Shown here: positions 8,055-15,621 of the stretch, one piece after another | How the letters are laid out: each line of letters opens with the position of its first letter | How positions within the stretch are numbered: the stretch's first letter is position 1 | Source: an uncultured Collinsella sp. | GTDB lineage: Bacteria; Actinomycetota; Coriobacteriia; Coriobacteriales; Coriobacteriaceae | Assembly: GCA_902478885.1 (NCBI GenBank) | Contig: CABSMS010000039.1 | Location: 1 to 18,331, forward strand | Length of the DNA: 18,331 nucleotides | Direction: 5' to 3' | Notes under the pieces: generated by a model | Told to the model about the DNA's origin: nothing | The model's database searches: none | The model's input: only the letters and a program-made list of their open reading frames with translations | Program-made: the position numbers and the translations under genes

Positions 8055-8086
8055 AAAACGGGCGCCCGAAGTACTTGGGCACCCGT
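8053..8086 (-). terminator. Intrinsic terminator of yhbY, abutting the convergent regulator gene
   Basis: Read on the minus strand, ACGGGTGCCC (8086-8077) pairs with GGGCGCCCGT (8067-8058, one G-T wobble), followed by six T (8058-8053). On the plus strand the same arms have a C-A mismatch and no T-tract, so it works in the minus direction. Its T-tract overlaps the TAA of the regulator gene (8052-8054). Confidence 0.85.
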
Positions 8087-8123
8087 AAGCTTGCTATGTG
8101 TTGGCTCGCCGGATCATTGGCTC

Positions 8124-8423
8124 TTAGACGAGCTTGATCTTCTCGATGTCCTTGCGCGAGGACTCGCGATACAGCGAGAACTTGCGGCCGATGACCTGGA
8201 CGACCTCGGCGTGGCAACGCTCGGCGAGCTCTTCGGCGGCCTCGCGGGCGGAAAGACTAGAGCCATCGAGCACGGAGCACTTAACGAGCTCGTGCTTCTC
8301 CAGGTAGGCGACCGTCTGCTCGACGGTGCCCTCGTTGACGTCGGACTTGCCGATGATGATGGCGGGGTTGAGGTGATGGGCCATGCTGCGAAGCTGCTTG
8401 ACCTGGGCTCCTGTCAGTGCCAT
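8124..8423 (-). CDS. yhbY: YhbY family RNA-binding protein
   Basis: This 99-residue single-domain CRS1/YhbY protein is the usual size. The family pattern is visible: 'LTGAQVKQLRSMAHHLNPAIIIGKSDVNEGTVEQ', then the KCSVLDGSS strand and a C-terminal 'EVVQVIGRKFSLYRES'. The GKxxV and IGRKFSLYR segments correspond to the GxxG-like RNA contact loop and the last strand of the IF3-C-like fold. E. coli YhbY associates with pre-50S particles; a role in ribosome assembly is likely here too. The ribosome binding site is weak (GAAAGCGAG upstream of the ATG). It lies 158 bp downstream of the methyltransferase on the same strand and ends in the terminator at 8053-8086. Confidence 0.93.
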   Translation of the reverse strand: MALTGAQVKQLRSMAHHLNPAIIIGKSDVNEGTVEQTVAYLEKHELVKCSVLDGSSLSAREAAEELAERCHAEVVQVIGRKFSLYRESSRKDIEKIKLV

Positions 8424-8581
8424 GGGTTCTCGCTTTCTATGTATGGGGCGCCCCGCGACGGGGCCTTAATCTACGTGAGCTGTCCCACGATAGCGCAGGA
8501 ACGGCGCAGTGTGGAGCGCGTTTGCCCAGTTCAAAAAGAATGCGGATGCCGAGTGAGTGGGCGGTGCGGGCTGCGAATAGG

Positions 8582-9469
8582 CTATGAGCTGGGTGCAGAG
8601 ACCGGCTTCCATGCAATAAACGCCCAACGAACCTTGCGGACGTGGTCGAGCATGTAGCGCCCCTGCGGCACGCCCTTGGAGCCCGGCTCGCCGGCATGGG
8701 GATTCTCAATCATGTGTTGAGCGATGTAGTCGCGCAGGCAGTCGATTTTATCCTCGTTGCCGTGTTCGAGCATACGGGAGAAGTCCGTCACGCCTGCCTC
8801 GAGGCTATCGAAGGTATCGCGACGAGGTGATTCAAAGTACGTAACCTGCGGCAGGGCACCCATCTGAATGAGAATGTTAAAGGCATACACAAAGCCATTG
8901 CTGCAGGTAACGGAGGCGCCGATAGCGTTCATCAAGTGCAGATCATAGCGCGGGCTGGAGTTGGCGACCATCGTGACAGCACAACGCCGACGAGCCGTAC
9001 GGTCAAGCTTGGCAAGCGCACCTTTTAGATTGGTCGTCGTAACCGACCGACTGGCAAAGGCAACATCCACCGTTTTCGCGACCGGCCCAACCAAATCCCA
9101 ATCATCATCCCAAGCAAGCTCAAGCGGCGTAATGCGATCCTCGAGCTCATAGTACTCAATGCCGGCATCAAGCGTGCCCAACATGGCAGGGGAAAAATCA
9201 GCGGCAATCACGGGATGCCCGTCTTGCGCAAGCGGAATAGCAATCGACCCAGCCCCACACCCCATATCCAGCACGGATTCACCAGGCTTTAACGCCAACA
9301 GCTTTATAAAATCCCGGGCATACGGAGCAGTTTCAAGCGGCCGAAAATGTCGAGCCCGCTTATCCCACTCAAAAGAATCATCAGCCCGCCGCCGAGCAGC
9401 TTGCAAGCGCATCCATTCGCCATTCCAATCCGCAGAAAGTAGCTCAGAACGAATCAAATCATCAGCCAC
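8582..9469 (-). CDS. Class I SAM-dependent methyltransferase
   Basis: From a GTG at 9469 this is 295 residues. SAM-binding motif I is VLDMGCGAG (66-74), followed by the acidic end of strand 2 at Asp91 (AADFSPAML) and a Rossmann-like core. The substrate cannot be read from the sequence; a small-molecule substrate is as likely as any. The GTG start is chosen because AGGAGG (9482-9477) lies 7 nt upstream. The frame also runs on to an ATG at 9529 that would add a hydrophobic stretch (LVAALLLGGVAFLLLGG), but that ATG has no Shine-Dalgarno site and the extra codons are mostly a terminator hairpin (9489-9520). It lies 317 bp downstream of the UPF0210 gene, separated by a palindromic element. Confidence 0.85.
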   Translation of the reverse strand: MADDLIRSELLSADWNGEWMRLQAARRRADDSFEWDKRARHFRPLETAPYARDFIKLLALKPGESVLDMGCGAGSIAIPLAQDGHPVIAADFSPAMLGTLDAGIEYYELEDRITPLELAWDDDWDLVGPVAKTVDVAFASRSVTTTNLKGALAKLDRTARRRCAVTMVANSSPRYDLHLMNAIGASVTCSNGFVYAFNILIQMGALPQVTYFESPRRDTFDSLEAGVTDFSRMLEHGNEDKIDCLRDYIAQHMIENPHAGEPGSKGVPQGRYMLDHVRKVRWAFIAWKPVSAPSS

Positions 9470-9488
9470 GGGCCAACCTCCTAGCAAC

Positions 9489-9520
9489 AAAAAAGCGACT
9501 CCTCCCAAAAGAAGAGCCGC
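9489..9520 (-). terminator. Intrinsic terminator directly upstream of the methyltransferase ribosome binding site
   Basis: On the minus strand GCGGCTCTTC (9520-9511) pairs with GAGGAGTCGC (9504-9495) over 10 bp with two wobbles, around a TTTTGG loop, followed by T6 (9494-9489). Only 6 nt separate the T-tract from AGGAGG of the methyltransferase gene, leaving no room for a promoter in between. Transcripts of that gene must therefore cross this hairpin. It may be an attenuator, or the relocated terminator of the upstream UPF0210 gene. Confidence 0.75.
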
Positions 9521-9635
9521 AACCAGCATATATCAGAAAGAACCGATCCAACGCCAAACCGCCCTCACAACCAAGGCGGGCAGGAGCGAAGCGACTGCCA
9601 TACGGGATAGAACTCAACTGAGGTCCCGTTGTGCG

Positions 9636-9769
9636 GGAGCCCCGGGGAGGGCAAATATATAAGGTCGATCGCGAGTTCCGCACGAGCCGGAGAGCACTTA
9701 ATGTGCTCTCCGTGCGAGTCAGGACTGTCCGAGCAGGCGACCTTATATATTTGCCCTCCCCGGGGCTCC
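9636..9769. repeat. 134-bp palindromic element with 32-bp perfect inverted repeats
   Basis: The arms 9636-9667 and 9738-9769 are perfect reverse complements over 32 bp, each containing GGGGAGGGCAAATATATAAG or its complement. The 70-bp interior holds a second perfect 10-bp hairpin (9688-9697 with 9703-9712, loop TTAAT), flanked by further partial complementarity. A small CCCG/CGGG hairpin abuts the left side (9625-9637). No coding frame and no clear target-site duplication are seen. The form suggests a MITE-like or REP-like interspersed element, or a very stable RNA hairpin downstream of UPF0210. Copy number cannot be judged from this window. Confidence 0.85.
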
Positions 9770-9786
9770 TCGCCCGAACCCCTCAG

Positions 9787-11151
9787 CTAGTTCTTCAGCG
9801 AGTTCAGCGGCGCCGGGAAGCGTCCACCGCGGTGGGCAAGCACGGTGCCGGCGTTGGGGTTCACCGGCATGATGGGCGCACGGCCGAACAGGCCGCCGTA
9901 CTCGACGCAGTCGCCCACGCCCTTGCCAATGGCGGGAATCACGCGGACGGCCGTGGTCTTGTTGTTGATGACGCCGATGGCCATCTCGTCGGCGATGATG
10001 CCGGCGATGGTCTCGACCGGGGTGTCGCCGGGGATGGCGATCATGTCCAGGCCGACGGAGCACACGCAGGTCATGGCCTCGAGCTTCTCGAGCGAAAGCG
10101 CGCCGGCCTCGACGGCGGCGATCATGCCGGCGTCTTCGGACACGGGGATAAAGGCGCCCGAGAGGCCACCGACGCTGGAACTGGCCATGACGCCGCCCTT
10201 CTTGACGGCGTCGTTGAGCATGGCGAGCGCGCAGGTCGTGCCCGGGCCACCGCAGGTGCCCACGCCGATAATCTCGAGGATGCGAGCAACGGAGTCGCCA
10301 ATGGCGGGCGTAGGCGCCAGCGACAGGTCGACGATGCCCTTCTCGACACCCAGTCGATGGGCGGCCTCGCGGCTCATGAGCTCGCCGGCACGGGTGATCT
10401 TAAAGGCGGTCTGCTTAATCTTCTCGGCGACTTCCATCATCGAGGCGGAGTCGGGCAGCTTCTCCAGGGCTGCCGCCATAACGCCGGGGCCCGAGACGCC
10501 AACGTTGATGACGGCGTCGGCCTCGCCACCGCCGTGGACGGCGCCCGCCATAAACGGGGAGTCCTCGACCATGTTGGCAAAGCAGACAAACTTGGAGGCG
10601 CCAACGGAATCCTCATCTGCCGTAAGCTTGGCGGCATCGATGATGGTCTGGGCGGCCATGAGCACGGCGTCCATGTTGATGCCGGCACGCAGGCTGGCGA
10701 CGTTGACGCTGGAGCAGACGCGGCTGGTGGTAGCGAGCGCCTGGGGGATGGACTGGATGACGCGGCGGTCGGCGTCGCCGATGCCCTTCTGAACGAGCGC
10801 GGAGAAGCCGCCCAGGTAATCGATGCCGAGCGTCTCGGCCGCGCGGTCGAGGGCATGCGCGATGGGGGTGAGGTCCTCATCCTTGCAGCATGCGGCGATC
10901 TGCGCCACCGGGGTGACGGAAACGCGCTTGTTGACGATGGGGATACCGTACTCGCGCTCGAGGTTCTCGGCGGTCTCGACCAAGTGCTCAGCCGTGTGCG
11001 TCACGTGGTCGTAGATCTTCGTGCACATGCGGTCGAGGCTCTCGTCGCCGCAACCCATGAGCGAAACACCCATGGTGATGGTCCTGATGTCGAGGTTCTG
11101 CTCCTCAACCATGCCGCGGGTTTCCGCGATTTCTGCGGGCGTGATCGCCAT
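9787..11151 (-). CDS. UPF0210/PFL family protein (DUF711)
   Basis: This 454-residue protein is full length for the UPF0210 family. Typical segments are 'ETRGMVEEQNLDIRTITMGVSLMGC' near the N-terminus, 'SALVQKGIGDADRRVIQSIPQAL', 'TSRVCSSVNVASLRAGINMDAV', a glycine-rich 'FMAGAVHGGGEADAVINVGVSGPGV' and 'VGTCGGPGTTCALAMLNDAVKKGG'. The family is conserved in many anaerobes and has a solved structure, but its function is unknown. Several conserved Cys and Gly-rich loops suggest an enzyme. ATG 11151 is supported by AGGAG at 11163-11159. In many Firmicutes the gene follows a small ACT-domain gene (UPF0237); here that partner is absent and metH lies upstream, 108 bp away. Confidence 0.93.
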   Translation of the reverse strand: MAITPAEIAETRGMVEEQNLDIRTITMGVSLMGCGDESLDRMCTKIYDHVTHTAEHLVETAENLEREYGIPIVNKRVSVTPVAQIAACCKDEDLTPIAHALDRAAETLGIDYLGGFSALVQKGIGDADRRVIQSIPQALATTSRVCSSVNVASLRAGINMDAVLMAAQTIIDAAKLTADEDSVGASKFVCFANMVEDSPFMAGAVHGGGEADAVINVGVSGPGVMAAALEKLPDSASMMEVAEKIKQTAFKITRAGELMSREAAHRLGVEKGIVDLSLAPTPAIGDSVARILEIIGVGTCGGPGTTCALAMLNDAVKKGGVMASSSVGGLSGAFIPVSEDAGMIAAVEAGALSLEKLEAMTCVCSVGLDMIAIPGDTPVETIAGIIADEMAIGVINNKTTAVRVIPAIGKGVGDCVEYGGLFGRAPIMPVNPNAGTVLAHRGGRFPAPLNSLKN

Positions 11152-11196
11152 CCTTGCACTCCTATCTGCCAAAACGAGCATAGCCTTATCTATTCT

Positions 11197-11234
11197 AACG
11201 TGCCGCACACGTCTCGTGGCGCGTGCGGCACGTT
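11197..11234 (-). terminator. 12-bp perfect inverted repeat after metH, possible terminator
   Basis: AACGTGCCGCAC (11197-11208) and GTGCGGCACGTT (11223-11234) form a perfect 12-bp stem with a 14-nt loop, starting 25 nt after the metH stop. On the minus strand it is followed by only two T, so it is not a classical intrinsic terminator in the metH direction. On the plus strand it has TTTT. It may partially terminate metH transcription, protect its 3' end or be an operator for UPF0210. Confidence 0.5.
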
Positions 11235-11259
11235 TTGGTGCGGGGTTGTTTCCGTTGTG

Positions 11260-13818
11260 TTACTGCCCAAAGACCTCTTCGGCGATGCGCGCGCTCTCGG
11301 CGGCATCCTTGGCGTAGTAGTCCGCGCCGATCTGCTTGGCGTATTCGGGGGTGAGTACGGCGCCGCCTACGATGATCTTGACGCCTGGCACCTCGGCATG
11401 AAGCAGCTTGATGGTCTCCTCCATGGCGACGACCGTGGTAGTCATAAGCGCCGAGAGACCGACGAGCTTGATGTCACGCTCCTGTACGGTCTTGAGTACC
11501 TCTTGTGGGTCGACGTCGCGGCCTAGGTCAAAGACGGTGTAGCCGTAGTTGTCGAGCAGCATCTTGACGATGTTCTTACCGATGTCGTGGATGTCGCCCT
11601 TGACGGTGGCCACGCAGATCTTGCCCTTGTCGGCAATCTCGCCGGCGGGCATCAGGCGCTTGATGGTGTCAAAGCCCACGCGTGCGGCCTCGGCCGAGGC
11701 CATGAGCTGCGGCAAGAAGAACTTGCCCTGGTCAAAGAGGACGCCAACCTCGTCGAGGGCGGGGATAAAGTGATTGTTGATGAGGTCCATGGCGTCGTGA
11801 TCTGCCAGCAGACGCTCGGTCTCGGCCGCGATCTCGCCTTTGCGGCCCGAGACGACCATGCGACGGATCGGGTCGTCGTTTCCGTCGGTGCCGGCGGTGC
11901 CAGCAGCGGGCGCGGCGTCGGTCGATACCGCCTGGGCCGCCGCCGGGTTAGCGGCGATCTTGTACGGATCGGTCCAGCCGGCGTAGCGCTCGATGTATCC
12001 GGTCGAGCCCTCGTCCTCAACGCTCAAGACGCGATAGCTGTAGACGGTATCCATAAAGCGCTTGGAACCCGGGTTCATGATGGGGGCGTCCAGACCTGCA
12101 CCAAAGGCGGCGGCCAAAAAGACCGAGCCCAGCAGCGGGCGGGCAGGCAGGCCAAAGCTGATGTTCGACACGCCGAGTGCGCATTTGACGCCCAGGCGCT
12201 CCTTGCACAGGGACATGGCGCGCAGGATCTGTTCGGCCTGGCGTTGATTGGTCGAGGCGGTCATGACCAGACAGTCGATGAGGATGCGGTCCGGGCCAAT
12301 ACCGTAGCGGGCAGCCTCGGCCACGATGCGCTCGGCGATGGCGAAGCGAGCCTCGGCGGTATCGGGAATGCCGCCTTCGTCGAGCGTGAGGCCGACGACG
12401 TTGGTGCCGTAGTGGGCGACCAGCGGAAAGATCTCATCCATGATCTGCTGTTTGCCATTGACCGAGTTGATGATGGGCTTGCCGGCGTAGCGACGTACGG
12501 CGGCCTCGACGGCGGCGGGGTCGGTGGAGTCGATCTGCAGCGGCAACAGCGTGGAGCCCTGGAGCTGCTCGGTCGCCTGTTGGATGATCTTGACCTCGTC
12601 GATCTCGGGCAGGCCCACGTTGACGTCCAGGATGTCGGCGCCCTGTTCCTGCTGGCTGATGCCCTGGCTCACGACGTAGTCCAGGTCGCCGTCGCGCAGG
12701 GCCTGCTGCAGGCGCTTTTTGCCGGTGGGATTGATGCGCTCGCCGATGACGGCAATCTTGTGGCCGTCACAGGGAAGGTCCACGACCGTCTGGGCGCTCG
12801 TGACCGACATGCTGGGCTTGCGGTGGCGCGGGCTGGGCGTGTGGTTGTCGATAAGCGTGCGCAAGGCGGCCATGTGCGCCGGCGTGGTTCCGCAGCAACC
12901 GCCCACGACGCTCACGCCGTCGGCGATCATGCCGGCAACGGCCTTGGCGTATTCGGGGGTCTGGATGTCAAAGACGGTGTTACCGTCGTCGTCCACGTGG
13001 GGGAGTCCCGCGTTGGCCTGCACCATAATGGGCTTGTCGGTAACGGTGAGCATGCGTGCGGCGAGCCCTCGGAGCTCGGCCGGTCCCTGGCTGCAGTTGA
13101 TGCCCAAAACGTCGGCGCCGATAGCGTCGAGCGTGATGGCGGCCACCTCGGGACTCGTGCCCAGGAACGTGCGACCGTCTTCCTCAAAGGTCATGGTGGC
13201 AAAGACGGGCAGGTCGGAGTTCTCGCGGCAGGCGAGGACAGCGGCCTTGATCTCGGCAAGGTCGGTCATGGTCTCGATGATAAAGAGGTCCACGCCCGCG
13301 TCGACGCCGGCACGCACTTCCTCGGCAAAGAGGTCATAGGCCTCGTCAAAGCTGAGGGTGCCTAAGGGACGAAGCAGCGCGCCGATGGGGCCGATGTCAC
13401 CGGCGACGTAGTGGGCGCCGGCCTCGCGGGCGCAGGCGACAGCGGCGGCAAAGACGTCTGCCACGGTGGCGGCACCGTCGAGCTTGTGGGCGTTGGCGCC
13501 AAAGGTGTTGGCGGTGATTACGTCGCAGCCGGCCTCGACGTACTGACGCTGAATATCGGTAATGACCTGGGACTCCTCAAAGTTGAGCAGCTCGGGCAGG
13601 GCGCCAGCCTTCATGCCGGCCGCCTGCAGCATGGTGCCCATGCCGCCGTCGAACAGCAGGTGCCCCGTGCCTTCGATGGCGGCGCGCAGGCGATCGTCCT
13701 TAATGCGCAGGTCGTCGATCGTGCGTGGCTTGTACACAGCGCCGTTGCAGCGTGCGGCATTGACGGGCGCCGCCAGCGCGGCACCATCCGAATTATGAGT
13801 AATAAGCGGGGTGAACAT
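11260..13818 (-). CDS. metH: Cobalamin-dependent methionine synthase lacking the activation domain
   Basis: This 852-residue protein has three of the four MetH modules. The homocysteine-binding domain (about 50-325) has FDGGMGTML (56-64) and zinc ligands Cys242 (GINCSQGP), Cys308 and Cys309 (GGCCGTTP). The methyl-THF-binding domain (about 352-620) begins IGERINPTGKK and includes 'GADILDVNVGLPEIDE' and 'GVSNISFGLP'. The cobalamin module (about 660-852) has the DIHDIGKN signature with axial-ligand His744. An Ala/Thr-rich linker separates the last two. The SAM-dependent reactivation domain of E. coli MetH (about 1,230 residues) is absent and is supplied by the adjacent gene. ATG 13818 follows AGGAG and starts 9 bp after the upstream stop, whose TAG is part of the Shine-Dalgarno site. 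About 45 residues precede the homocysteine domain, a longer lead than usual. Confidence 0.96.
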   Translation of the reverse strand: MFTPLITHNSDGAALAAPVNAARCNGAVYKPRTIDDLRIKDDRLRAAIEGTGHLLFDGGMGTMLQAAGMKAGALPELLNFEESQVITDIQRQYVEAGCDVITANTFGANAHKLDGAATVADVFAAAVACAREAGAHYVAGDIGPIGALLRPLGTLSFDEAYDLFAEEVRAGVDAGVDLFIIETMTDLAEIKAAVLACRENSDLPVFATMTFEEDGRTFLGTSPEVAAITLDAIGADVLGINCSQGPAELRGLAARMLTVTDKPIMVQANAGLPHVDDDGNTVFDIQTPEYAKAVAGMIADGVSVVGGCCGTTPAHMAALRTLIDNHTPSPRHRKPSMSVTSAQTVVDLPCDGHKIAVIGERINPTGKKRLQQALRDGDLDYVVSQGISQQEQGADILDVNVGLPEIDEVKIIQQATEQLQGSTLLPLQIDSTDPAAVEAAVRRYAGKPIINSVNGKQQIMDEIFPLVAHYGTNVVGLTLDEGGIPDTAEARFAIAERIVAEAARYGIGPDRILIDCLVMTASTNQRQAEQILRAMSLCKERLGVKCALGVSNISFGLPARPLLGSVFLAAAFGAGLDAPIMNPGSKRFMDTVYSYRVLSVEDEGSTGYIERYAGWTDPYKIAANPAAAQAVSTDAAPAAGTAGTDGNDDPIRRMVVSGRKGEIAAETERLLADHDAMDLINNHFIPALDEVGVLFDQGKFFLPQLMASAEAARVGFDTIKRLMPAGEIADKGKICVATVKGDIHDIGKNIVKMLLDNYGYTVFDLGRDVDPQEVLKTVQERDIKLVGLSALMTTTVVAMEETIKLLHAEVPGVKIIVGGAVLTPEYAKQIGADYYAKDAAESARIAEEVFGQ

Positions 13819-13827
13819 CGGGGGCTC

Positions 13828-14616
13828 CTAGTGGCTGGAATAGCAGGTGGTGTGGGCGGCGCGGAAGCGGCAGTGCTCGCGCATGCGGCAGATATTGCAG
13901 GTGGGGCGGCTCTGGGCGTCGTGGACCTCGCCGTCGAACAGGCCAATCACTGCGGTCACGCTCTTGGTGGGCATGAGCAGGCAGGTGGGCGTGACGGTAA
14001 GGCCGATGAGGCGCGTGGCGTTGAGCGCATCGACGATCGAGCGCTGGGCCGAGAGCGGGCAGTCGCCGTAGCCGGGGCTAAAGCGCCAGTTGCCGGCGAG
14101 CCCGTGTGCGGCGGCCGCAGCCTTGGCCTGCTGGTCCATCTGCTCAACGGCGGCTTCTACATAGGCAGAGCACGCGGCGTCGAGCACGGCTCCCTCCAGG
14201 GGCTGCTGGGCTCCCGTGGTGCGCAGACGACGCTCGGCGTCCATGCCGAGGGTGCATGCCATGAGTGCGGCAAAGCGGGCGTCTTTGAGGTGGCGATAGA
14301 TATCGCGACCGCGCAGCTCAACGTTGGTGCCGACCAAGCGAATGCAAGGATCGCCCTGTTCATCGACTCCCGTGGCATCGACGGCAAATACGCGGCGCAC
14401 GCCACGGGGTTCAATATCCAGCTCCAGACGCTCAATGACAAGCTCAATACGCTGCGACAGCTCGGGCTCAATCTGCTGACCGCCGTAGCCCAGATACCGC
14501 AGCATCTCGGCACGGTCGACACGAGGGTGGTGAGCAGCGTCGATACGATAAAGCGCCGGCGACGCAAGGTCGGCCGGCACTTCAACAACGGTTGTATCGA
14601 CGTGCGGTTTTTCCAT
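13828..14616 (-). CDS. Stand-alone methionine synthase activation-domain protein
   Basis: This 262-residue protein corresponds to the C-terminal reactivation domain of large MetH enzymes. The SAM-binding core RFSPGYGDCPLSAQ (178-191) is followed by 'LIGLTVTPTCLLMPTKSVTAVIGL', diagnostic for this domain. In trans it should help return oxidised cob(II)alamin MetH to the methyl form using SAM and an electron donor. The C-terminus adds CNICRMREHC and a further Cys (Cys240, 243, 249, 258), a likely metal or Fe-S site not present in the E. coli domain. Its ATG overlaps the metF TAA by one base (TAATG), so translation is coupled. metH follows 9 bp later. The frame is open further upstream, but that part overlaps metF and has no homology. 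Confidence 0.92.
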   Translation of the reverse strand: MEKPHVDTTVVEVPADLASPALYRIDAAHHPRVDRAEMLRYLGYGGQQIEPELSQRIELVIERLELDIEPRGVRRVFAVDATGVDEQGDPCIRLVGTNVELRGRDIYRHLKDARFAALMACTLGMDAERRLRTTGAQQPLEGAVLDAACSAYVEAAVEQMDQQAKAAAAAHGLAGNWRFSPGYGDCPLSAQRSIVDALNATRLIGLTVTPTCLLMPTKSVTAVIGLFDGEVHDAQSRPTCNICRMREHCRFRAAHTTCYSSH

Positions 14617-15488
14617 TACCCCAGGCGCTCCATAATGGTCGCGGCGATTGCAGGACGGTTCATAGTGTACAGGTGCAGACCGTCGGCACCGTGCTCTTTG
14701 AGGTCGCAAAGCTGACGGGCGGCATAATCTACACCGGCTGCCTGCAGACTCTCGGGGTCGTTCTCGTATTTGGCGAGAATCTTGATGACGGGGGAGGGCA
14801 GCGACGCACCGCACATAAAGACCATGCGGCTAATCTGCGACTTGCCCATAAACGGCATGATGCCCGCGGTAATGGGCACGGTGATACCGGCCTTGTCGGC
14901 AAGCTCGCGAAAACGGTAGAAGCACTCGTTGTCAAAAAAGAGCTGCGTCACAAAGAAGCTCGCGCCGGCGTCCTGTTTTTGCTTGAGGTATTCGACCGAG
15001 GCGTTGAGATCCTCACAGGCAATGTGGCCCTCGGGGTAGGCTGCGGCGCCCACGCAAAAGCCGGCGTCGACGAGCTCGGGGATGAGGTCGCGGGCGTAGG
15101 CGTAGTCCGAGGCGGGCTTGTCGTCCTCGGTCGCGCCAGCGGGAAGATCACCGCGCAGGGCCAGGATGTTTTCAACGCCGGCGGTGCGATACTCGTCGAT
15201 CTTGGCGGCGATATCGGCGTGGGTGCGGCCCACGCAGGTGAGGTGCGCCACCGAGGGCGTATCGAATTCGCTCGTAATCATATGCGCGATGGGGGCGGTG
15301 GTGGCACCGTTGCCCGAGCCGCCGGCCGAGCAGGTGACCGAGACAAAGCTCGGCGAAAGCTTGCACAGATTGCCTGCCACCTCGCGAGCCGTGTCGAGGG
15401 TAAGCTCGCCCTTGGGCGGGAACATCTCAAACGAAACGGGTGCGGTGCCCTGGGATGCTGCCTGCTTAAAAACCTCGTCGACGCGCAT
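14616..15488 (-). CDS. metF: Methylenetetrahydrofolate reductase
   Basis: This 290-residue protein is close to E. coli MetF (296). It reduces 5,10-methylene-THF to 5-methyl-THF, the methyl donor for MetH. Visible motifs are SFEMFPPKG with catalytic Glu21 (Glu28 in E. coli), 'SPSFVSVTCSAGGSG', LALRGDLP with Asp114 (Asp120 in E. coli, which contacts FAD), and 'QLFFDNECFYRFRE' in the substrate-binding region. The start ATG 15488 has AGAGGAG just upstream; the frame runs on to 15554 without a better site. It is the first gene of the metF - activation protein - metH operon. In the 130 bp upstream I see no consensus promoter. Confidence 0.96.
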   Translation of the reverse strand: MRVDEVFKQAASQGTAPVSFEMFPPKGELTLDTAREVAGNLCKLSPSFVSVTCSAGGSGNGATTAPIAHMITSEFDTPSVAHLTCVGRTHADIAAKIDEYRTAGVENILALRGDLPAGATEDDKPASDYAYARDLIPELVDAGFCVGAAAYPEGHIACEDLNASVEYLKQKQDAGASFFVTQLFFDNECFYRFRELADKAGITVPITAGIMPFMGKSQISRMVFMCGASLPSPVIKILAKYENDPESLQAAGVDYAARQLCDLKEHGADGLHLYTMNRPAIAATIMERLG

Positions 15489-15621
15489 ATCGTGCTCCTC
15501 TAGATACGTAATAGTGTGATGTGTTGTAAGGATTCTACAGCACCGCTGTGCCACGATGGAGTTTCACTCGCTATTTGGGGATACTAATCGAAAATGCTTC
15601 GCTATCGACATTTCCTATAAC
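15489..15621 (-). other. Leader of the metF operon
   Basis: This AT-richer stretch between metF and the palindromic element must hold the metF start signals. A TAGAAT -10-like hexamer (15537-15532 on the minus strand) has no good -35 partner. An imperfect palindrome GCACCGCTGTGC (15540-15551) next to it may be an operator. I recognise no cobalamin or SAM riboswitch. Confidence 0.4.

Noticed and set aside
8450..8464. GCCCC/GGGGC hairpin between the methyltransferase and yhbY as a terminator
   Set aside because: Only 5 bp, with no T-tract in either direction.
9631..11526. 631-codon open frame on the plus strand opposite UPF0210
   Set aside because: Its codons are the complement of the UPF0210 gene; composition is Gly/Asp/His-rich as in GC-driven antisense frames, and it runs through the palindromic element.
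11587..14715. Long plus-strand open frames (592 and 434 codons) opposite metH and its activation gene
   Set aside because: Antisense shadows of well-supported genes, with no domain motifs of their own.
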